Both the position numbers and the translations under genes were made by a program. Of a stretch of 64,000 nucleotides of DNA, positions 57,580 through 64,000 are shown piece by piece; the stretch's first letter is position 1, and each line of letters starts with the position of its first letter. This DNA is from Boswellia sacra (taxonomy: Eukaryota > Streptophyta > Magnoliopsida > Sapindales > Burseraceae): positions 16,955 to 80,954 of the forward strand of contig SNVD02013586.1 in assembly GCA_013180625.2 (NCBI GenBank), given 5' to 3'. Under the pieces are notes generated by a model. That model ran no database searches and was not told the DNA's origin. It saw nothing but the letters and a program-made list of their open reading frames with translations.

Positions 57580-60380
57580 TGTGATTAAACAGGTACCTTT
57601 ATATGCCAAATTTTTGAAAGATTTGTGTACTATGAAAAGAAAATTGAAAGGCTTTTCTAGTTGAACAAGTAAGTGTTATTCTTCAGAACAATAATGCTAT
57701 GAAATATAGATATCCTAGTTGTCCTACAATTTCATACATTATTAGAAATCATAAAGTTGAACAAGCTTTACTTGATCTTGTTGCTAGTGAGAATTTGCTT
57801 CCATATTTAGTTTTTCAAAAACTCAATCTAGGTGAGTTAAAACCAACTTTTGTGACTCTTTTGCTTGCTGATAGATCAACTAAAGTGCCAAGAGAAATAG
57901 TTGAAGATGTGTTAGTTCAAGTTGATAAATTCATATATCTTGTGGATTTTATCATCTTGGATACATAACCGAGAGAAGTATGTAATTTAATTCCTATTAT
58001 TTTAGAGCGTCCATCTTTAGCAACTTCTAATGCTTTTATTAGTTGCAGGAATGGAGTCATGAAGTTGTCATTTGGGAATATGACACTGGAGCTTATGTTT
58101 TTAATATTTGCAAGCAACCACATGAAGAAGAAGATGAAAATGAGGAAGGTAATATGATCGAAACTATTATGGAAGACTATATCCAAAAATGGAGTTTTTC
58201 TTACCCTTGGGAAACATGTTTAGTTAATTCATTAGAATCAAGCATGCAACTAAAGCCTAATCTTTCTAATATATGTCCTTACTAGATTGTACACAGGTAA
58301 TGAAAAATAAAGGCTCGAAACCACGATTTGAAGAATTGGGACATATGAATGAAAGGAAGAGGAAGCTTCCAAGTTAGAACTGAAGCCCTTACCTAAAGGA
58401 CTTAAATATGCATATCTTGGGGAAAATTAGACATATCTGGTGGTAATTTCTTCATCCCTCACAAGCGAGCAACAAGGTAAGTTGATAGAAGTACTTAAAA
58501 GGCATAAAAATGAAATTGGATGGACTTTAAAAGATGTAAAAGGAATTAATCCTCTGATTTGTACACATATAATTCATTTAAAAGAAAATGCCAAAACATT
58601 CCAATAACCTCAAGGAAGATTAAATCCACATATGAAAGAGGTCATTAGGGCTGAAGTTCTTAAACTACTAGATGTGAAAATTATCTACCCTATTTTCGTT
58701 GGTAAGTGGGTAAGCCCTACACAAGTAATACCTAAGAAATCTGGCATTACAATGCTAAAAAATGAAAAGGGTGAATTATTGCCAACCCGAGTCTCATCTA
58801 GTTCAAGAATGTGCATCGATTATAGAAAATTAAATGTTGACCATTTTCCCTTACCATTCCTTGACCATTTTCCCTTACCATTCCTTGACCAATTTTAGAA
58901 ACAACAGGACATTCCTCTTACTGCTTTCTTGATGGCTATTTAGGCTATTACCAAATTCCATTGCACTTCAAGACCAAGAAAACATTCACATGCCCTTTTG
59001 GCACTTTTGCTTTTAGAAGGATGCCTTTTGGACTTTTTAATGCTCTAGCTACTTTTCTAAGATGCATATTAAGCATTTTTAGTGACATGGTTGAGCATTG
59101 TTTAGAAGTTTTCATGGATGATTTAACTGTCTTTCAAAATTTTTTTGATAATTGTCTTGAAAACTTAGAAAAAGTCCTAAAAAGGTGTGAAGAAAAAGGT
59201 CTTATTTTGAATTGGGAAAAATATCTTTATATGGTTACCTCAGAGATTGTCTTAGGTCATTTGGTGTCTTCCAAGGGAATTGAAGTAGATAAAGCAAAAT
59301 TGGAATTGATTTCCCATTTGCTTCCACCAAAGATAGTTAAAGAGGTCCGTTCATTCTTAGGGCATGTTGGATTTTACAAGAGGTTGATAAGAAATTTCAG
59401 TACTATATTTAAACCTCTTTGTAACCTCTTAATAAAAAACACTTCTTTTGAATGGACTTAAGAATGTCAAAATGCTTTTGATAGGTTAATCAGACTTTTA
59501 ACAACTGCTCTAATTATGCAATCTCCTGATTGATCTTTGCCTTTTAAATTAATGTGTGACGCGAGCGCTTATGCTGTTGGTGCTATCTTAGAACAACAAA
59601 GAGAAGGTAAGCCTTATGTGATATACTATATAAGTAGAACTTTAAATGATACACAAATGAATTGCACTACAACTGAAAAAGAACTACTTACTGTAGTATT
59701 TGCATTAGACAAATTTGGATCTTATTTAATTGGTTCCCCAATATTGATTCCACTGACTGTGCTGTTATGAGATATTTAATGTCTAAATAGGATGCAAAAC
59801 CCAGATTAATACGGTGGATCTTATGGCTCCAAGAATTCAACATCATAATAAAGGATAAGAAAGAAGCTGAAATATCGTTGTAGATCATCTATCAAGATTG
59901 GTGATAGAGACATCATTTAAAACCTCTCCTATCAAGGACTCTTTTCCCGATGAATTTTTATTCTCTGTTGATACAATACTTTGGTTTACTAACATTGTAA
60001 ATTTCCTTACAACAGGATAAATGACGCCTCACTAGAGTGTCCAAGATAAAAAGAAGTTTTTAATCGAGATAAAAAAATTTTATTGGGATGATCCATATAT
60101 GTTCCAATATTGTCCTCACTGAATACTTAGAAGATACATACCCGACAATGAGGTAAGTAGTGTTATTAATTTTTATCATTCTGAAGCATGTGGGGGACAC
60201 TTCTCATCAAGAAAAATAGCTGCAAAAATCTTACAATGTGGATTTTAATTGGCCCATTTTGCAAAACTTGTGAAAATTGATAAAAATTGGGATCTATTTC
60301 AAAACGAAACAGATACCTTTGAATCCTATTCTCTTTGTTGAAATTTTTTACTATTGAGGCACTGATTTCATGGAGCCTTT
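57580..60380 (+). pseudogene. Ty3 pol of element D (PR-RT-RH-IN), degenerate and cut by element E
   Basis: Protease region at 57699-57968: ALLDLVASENLLPYLVFQKL, where relatives have DLGA, so the active-site Gly is Val; then LADRSTKVPREIVEDVLVQV. RT runs from about 58480, with VSPTQVIPKKSGIT, CIDYRKLN, TFTCPFGTFAFRRMPFGLFN and FMDD at about 59114 (V-F-M-D-D). A 24-bp tandem duplication (DHFPLPFL twice, 58841-58888) and a stop at 58896-58898 lie in its middle. Then VRSFLGHVGFYKRLIRNFS. RNase H is at 59537-59770 (LMCDASAYAVGAILEQ). The integrase zinc region is near 60100-60250 (EACGGHFSSRKIAAKILQCGF) and the core start GTDFMEPF precedes the insertion at 60381. Phrases match Athila/Tat-type elements. 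Confidence 0.87.
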
Positions 60381-60881
60381 TGTTACAGCCCGCCCAATTT
60401 GCTTACTGGAGTGGCCCAAAATGTGCACAAAGGCTTGGCCCGATTTCTAGAAGGCATGCAATCCAAGCCCATTTTCTAGAAACTCTAGCAAGTCAATGGT
60501 AGTTCACCTACCACATGTAAATATCTAGATATTTTGGTAGGCTATTCTAGATGCTTAATTATGACCGTCGGATGTAATAAATCCTAGCCATTCATTTGGG
60601 AGGTGGATTAGTATAAATACCCCTCCATGGCTCATTTGTAAGGCACCAAGCAATTACAATACAAAGCATTGTAAGAGTTCTCTTGTGTAATACAAAGCTC
60701 ATTTGCACTAGCAATACTTGCCTCTAAGTTCCATCTCTTCTAGCCTCTAAAGCTCTTTTGGCTCAACGGTCCTAACTTCTCCTTGAGCGAGAAGCAAACT
60801 TCAAGGCTTACTTAGCAACTTTCGGGTTCAAGTTGTGTAAGTGCCGCACGAGCAGCTGCGCAAAACTCTAAGCTCGTGACA
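60381..60881 (+). repeat. 5' LTR of element E
   Basis: 501 bp from TGTTACAGCCCGCCC to ...CTCGTGACA. The ends form the short inverted pair TGT...ACA, and the primer site follows at once. Confidence 0.88.
60612..60620 (+). promoter_or_regulatory. Probable TATA box of element E
   Basis: tataaatac inside the LTR, in the context gtataaatacccctcc. It is the only good TATA motif of this LTR and would place the transcript start about 30 bp downstream, giving a U3 of about 260 bp. Confidence 0.65.
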
Positions 60882-60883
60882 GT

Positions 60884-60895
60884 TGGTATCAGAGC
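60884..60895 (+). other. Primer binding site of element E (initiator tRNA-Met)
   Basis: tggtatcagagc, the standard plant tRNA-Met primer site, two bases after the LTR end. Confidence 0.9.
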
Positions 60896-60916
60896 ACGGT
60901 TTGAGCACAAGAGCAA

Positions 60917-63900
60917 ATGGCATCCGACATGGAGATGAATGTGGAGGAACAAGTTCGCGGACGTGAGGAACAACCTCAACCTCAACCACGCCCACAAGGA
61001 AAACGAGGTAAGTCCAAAGCTCTCTCCTCGGAATCCTTAGAGCCTCGTGTTGCTAGCATTGAGCAATCTCTTTCGAGTATGGACAATACTATCGAGGGCC
61101 TCTCCGATCGTCTCGAAGGCCTAGAGACGGATTATGGAGAGATCACCCAAGCAACAAAGTCCACAATACTCGAGTTTAGTGAAAACCTCACACGAGAGCT
61201 CGCTAGCTTACGAAGCTTTGTGGAGCATGAGTTGCGTGCCATTCGTGCGGAAGTGGAGGAATCACGCACGGAATGGGAGAAGCATCGTTGCGAACGTACT
61301 AGCCCTTCTTACTCAAGTCCTAGTGGGCTAAGCAACATGCAAGTGCCAACTCCCGCCACATACCATGGCACTCGCAACGCTACGGAAGTCGAAAACTTCC
61401 TATTCGGCTTGGAGCAATACTTTGAGGCGAAAGGTGTCTATGATGATGCTTCGAGAATTGGCATTGCGCCAACTTTCCTTCGTGATGCAGCCCAATTGTG
61501 GTGGCGTCGTAAGCATGGCGACGCGGGCAAAGGCATCGTCATCCTCCGCACATGGGAGGACTTCAAGAGAGAGCTACGGAAGCATTTCTCTCCAAGCAAT
61601 GCGGAAAAGGAGGCAAGGGGTCGCCTCCGCCGTTTGAAGCAAAGCGGCACCATTCGCGAGTACATCAAAGACTTCACCACAATCATCCTTGAAATTAAAG
61701 GTATGTCCGAAAAAGACTCCCTCTTCTACTTCCTTGATGGCTTAAAAGATTGGGCAAGGGATGAGCTTGAGAGGCGTGGCGTGCAAAACCTTGATGACGC
61801 CATAGCCGTGGCCGAATCCCTTGTTGACTACACCTCCCAATCGAAGGAAAGAAAGCCCAACCATGGCAAAGGTGGGGGAGAGCGGAACACCAAGAAAGGA
61901 CATGACCGAAGGGATGGTGGTGCGCGCAAGGCTTTCGGAGGGGACAAACGAGATACGCCTAACAAAGGTAAGTTCGAAGCCCCTAAACCTAAAAGTCCTT
62001 GTTTCATATGTGATGGTCCTCATTGGGTTCGGGATTGCCCAAAGAGGAAGACTCTCAATGCCCTTGCCGCTCAACATGAGGGCGTAAACAATGAAGAGCC
62101 GCAAGCGGGGATGGGTTCTCTCCGCACAATTGGCGCACTCAAAAAACCCACATCTATGCAAAAGGGTCTTATGTATGTGAGCGCCACAATCAATGGCAAA
62201 GACGTGCGTGCGATGCTTGACACGGGAGCCACGCACAACTTCATTTCGGAAGACGAGGCCAAACGGCTAGGCCTCAAATACACCAATGGAGGTGGCACCA
62301 TCAAGGCGGTAAACTCTCCCGCCAAGGCAATCTTGGGAGTGTCCAAGGCAACAACGGTACAACTTGGCACATGGAACGGTAAGCTTGATTTCTCCATTGT
62401 TCCCATGGATGATTTTCAAGTATTGCTTGGCATGGAATTCTTCGACCAAGTCCATGCTTTCCCCATACCATCTTCCAACTCCCTCAACAAACTCGACGGG
62501 AGTCATTCATGCATGGTGATGGCGGAGCGTGCAACAAAAGTTGAAGGCAAAATGCTCTCCGCACTACAATTCAAACGGGGAATGAAGAAGGATCCAAGTT
62601 TCCTTGCCACCGTTCGAGAACTAAACGATGGAGAGGATGTTGCCATTGCCAAGGACCCAATGCCAAGGCAAATCCAAGCCATCCTTGAGAAATACAAGGA
62701 TGTCATGCCCCAAGAACTTCCAAAGAAGTTGCCTCCACGACGGGAAGTGGATCATGAGATCGAGTTGGAGCCCAGTGCAAAGCCTCCAGCCATGGTGCCT
62801 TATCGCATGGCGCCACCCGAACTTGCGGAGTTGAAGAAGCAACTCCAAGATTTACTTGATGCGGGTTACATCCAGCCCTCCAAAGCTCCATATGGTGCAC
62901 CCGTCCTCTTCCAAAAGAAGAAGGATGGATCTCTCCGCATGTGCATCGACTACCGGGCACTCAACAAGGTAACAATCAAAAACAAGTACCCAATACCTTT
63001 GATTGCGGAGTTGTTCGACCAACTTGGGAAGGCTCGATACTTCACCAAGCTTGATTTGAGATCGGGGTACTATCAAGTGCGCATTGCAAAGGGTGACGAA
63101 CCAAAGACCGCGTGTGTAACAAGGTACGGTGCTTATGAATTTCTTGTTATGCCATTCGGTCTTACCAATGCACCCGCCACCTGTTGTACTCTCATGAACA
63201 AGCTCTTTCATCCCTATCTTGATCGGTTCGTGGTAGTCTACTTGGATGACATTGTCGTCTATAGCACAAATCTTGAAGAGCATGTGCGACATCTCCAACA
63301 AGTCTTCCAAGTCCTCCGCGACAACGAGCTTTATGTCAAGAAAGAAAAATGCTCTTTTGCGCAACAAGAGGTAGAATTTCTTGGCCATCGAATTCGGGAT
63401 GGGAAGCTTATGATGGATCAAGCGAAGGTAAAGGCCATTCAAGAATGGGAGCCTCCAACCAAGGTACCCGAACTTAGATCTTTCCTTGGGCTTGTTAATT
63501 ATTATCGGCGGTTTATCATGGGCTACTCAGCCAAGGCCGCCCCTCTCACGGAGCTTCTCAAGAAGAACCGCTCATGGCACTGGTCCGAAAAGTGCCAACA
63601 TGCCTTCGAAGAACTAAAGAAGGCCATATGTGAAGAACCGGTGTTGGTGCTACCCGACCACACCAAGCCTTGTGAATTGCACACGGATGCATCCGACTTT
63701 GCCATAGGGGGAGTTCTAATGCAAGAAGGGCACCCCATTGCATACGAGAGCCGCAAGCTTAATGACACGGAGCATCGATATACGGTCCAAGAAAAGGAGA
63801 TGACCGCCATCATCCATTGCCTACGGGTTTGGCGACACTACTTGCTTGGTTCCCACTTTGTCATCAAAACCGACAACGTGGCAACAAGCTACTTCCAAAC

Positions 63901-64000
63901 TCAAAAGAAGCTCAGCCCCAAGCAAGCAAGATGGCAAGATTTCTTGGCCGAGTTCGACTATAGGCTCGAGTATAAAGCGGGCAAGGCAAATGTTGTGGTC
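60917..64000 (+). CDS. gag-pol: Ty3 gag-pol polyprotein of element E, 3' end outside window
   Basis: Starts [15 protein letters not shown] at 60917, the first ATG after the primer site; 1028 codons are open to the window edge, with gag and pol in one frame. A coiled coil lies at about residues 45-110. The capsid domain is at about 160-285 ([18 protein letters not shown]). A zinc knuckle [13 protein letters not shown] is at 362-374, with spacing CX2CX3HX4C, one residue short of the standard form. Protease [10 protein letters not shown] is at 435 and RT has [22 protein letters not shown] and YLDD at 775-778. The RNase H-like domain has [11 protein letters not shown] (Asp 924). At the edge KAGKANVVV differs from the usual NVVADALSR. 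All visible catalytic residues are present. Particle formation and reverse transcription are the family role. Confidence 0.93.
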   Translation, partial: MASDMEMNVEEQVRGREEQPQPQPRPQGKRGKSKALSSESLEPRVASIEQSLSSMDNTIEGLSDRLEGLETDYGEITQATKSTILEFSENLTRELASLRSFVEHELRAIRAEVEESRTEWEKHRCERTSPSYSSPSGLSNMQVPTPATYHGTRNATEVENFLFGLEQYFEAKGVYDDASRIGIAPTFLRDAAQLWWRRKHGDAGKGIVILRTWEDFKRELRKHFSPSNAEKEARGRLRRLKQSGTIREYIKDFTTIILEIKGMSEKDSLFYFLDGLKDWARDELERRGVQNLDDAIAVAESLVDYTSQSKERKPNHGKGGGERNTKKGHDRRDGGARKAFGGDKRDTPNKGKFEAPKPKSPCFICDGPHWVRDCPKRKTLNALAAQHEGVNNEEPQAGMGSLRTIGALKKPTSMQKGLMYVSATINGKDVRAMLDTGATHNFISEDEAKRLGLKYTNGGGTIKAVNSPAKAILGVSKATTVQLGTWNGKLDFSIVPMDDFQVLLGMEFFDQVHAFPIPSSNSLNKLDGSHSCMVMAERATKVEGKMLSALQFKRGMKKDPSFLATVRELNDGEDVAIAKDPMPRQIQAILEKYKDVMPQELPKKLPPRREVDHEIELEPSAKPPAMVPYRMAPPELAELKKQLQDLLDAGYIQPSKAPYGAPVLFQKKKDGSLRMCIDYRALNKVTIKNKYPIPLIAELFDQLGKARYFTKLDLRSGYYQVRIAKGDEPKTACVTRYGAYEFLVMPFGLTNAPATCCTLMNKLFHPYLDRFVVVYLDDIVVYSTNLEEHVRHLQQVFQVLRDNELYVKKEKCSFAQQEVEFLGHRIRDGKLMMDQAKVKAIQEWEPPTKVPELRSFLGLVNYYRRFIMGYSAKAAPLTELLKKNRSWHWSEKCQHAFEELKKAICEEPVLVLPDHTKPCELHTDASDFAIGGVLMQEGHPIAYESRKLNDTEHRYTVQEKEMTAIIHCLRVWRHYLLGSHFVIKTDNVATSYFQTQKKLSPKQARWQDFLAEFDYRLEYKAGKANVVV

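Larger units (their letters stand above)
35712..60380 (+). mobile_element. Element D: Ty3 (Athila/Tat-like) retrotransposon, split by insertions
   Basis: The 5' LTR starts TGATGAACA at 35712 and is cut at 36750/53498 by element B. The LTR ends ...TGTATCA at 53987, and a degraded tRNA-Asp-type primer site follows. A solo LTR (54116-55868) sits in the leader. Degenerate gag (about 55957-57540) and pol (57580-60380) follow. Pol is cut by element E inside the integrase core, just after GTDFMEPF. The 3' part, if present, lies beyond the window. LTR, primer site and gag are homologous to element C. Protease, RT and integrase pieces match the Athila/Tat side of Ty3 elements, by recognition of conserved phrases. 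Confidence 0.85.
60381..64000 (+). mobile_element. Element E: Ty3 retrotransposon, intact over its visible 5' part
   Basis: 5' LTR (60381-60881), tRNA-Met primer site, and one long gag-pol frame open to the window end. It is inserted in the integrase of element D. Its base composition is visibly more GC-rich than the surrounding elements. The 3' half (rest of RNase H, integrase, any chromodomain, 3' LTR, target duplication) is outside the window. It is the least decayed element here, so probably the youngest. Confidence 0.92.

Noticed and set aside
61438..63813. Several minus-strand ORFs of 60-196 codons
   Set aside because: All are antisense shadows of the open gag-pol frame of element E.
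1..64000. Search for tRNA, rRNA and snRNA genes
   Set aside because: No cloverleaf-like or rRNA-like sequence was seen; tRNA-like text is limited to retrotransposon primer sites. Covariance searches would be needed to exclude them fully.

Overview
The window looks like heterochromatic, intergenic DNA of a flowering plant, probably a eudicot. It is AT-rich and dominated by LTR retrotransposons and Mutator, CACTA, hAT and PIF/Harbinger DNA transposons, with a decayed fragment of a plant SPA (suppressor of phyA) gene. I found no intact ordinary cellular gene, no RNA gene and no CRISPR array. Nearly all coding capacity belongs to mobile elements, most of them broken.

Left part (1-20.5 kb): a SPA-like exon with an in-frame stop (803-1132) lies just upstream of the 3' end of a CACTA element (about 1403-1794). 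A long stretch without genes follows. It holds two unexplained structures: a series of three hairpins whose stems change together (6909-7171) and a foldback with arms of about 250-300 bp (8260-9255). From 10.3 to 17.8 kb there are nested terminal-inverted-repeat elements. An outer MULE-like inverted repeat encloses a degenerate MULE (13114-17579, exact 9-bp target duplication) with transposase remains on + and a GRF zinc-finger ORF on -. That ORF is itself split by a Tourist-like MITE (16429-16843, TTA duplication). A hAT MITE is at 19734-20283.

Middle part (20.6-33.8 kb): a decayed Sirevirus-type Copia element, here called A (+ strand: 5' LTR, gag, pol and a third env-like ORF), runs into a KAONASHI/CUMULE-type MULE. 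That MULE has a Ulp1-protease-like gene on + and a transposase on -, arranged convergently.

Right part (35.7-64 kb): a stack of nested retrotransposons. Element D (Ty3, Athila/Tat-like, + strand) was split inside its 5' LTR by element B, a complete-ended Sirevirus on the - strand (36751-53492, duplication GAAAC). B was in turn split inside gag by element C (44572-51282, duplication CTTTT), a gag-only Ty3 element whose gag and LTRs are relatives of those of D. D also took a 1.75-kb solo LTR (54116-55868, duplication CTTTT). Its integrase gene is interrupted by element E, a Ty3 element at 60381 whose gag-pol frame is open to the end of the window, the best preserved coding sequence here. LTR pairs compared by eye (about 4-5% different in B, about 3% in C) agree with the nesting order.

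The genes do not form a cellular pathway. Each mobile-element ORF serves the copying or movement of its own element, and the gag-only element C would have to borrow a polymerase from a relative.
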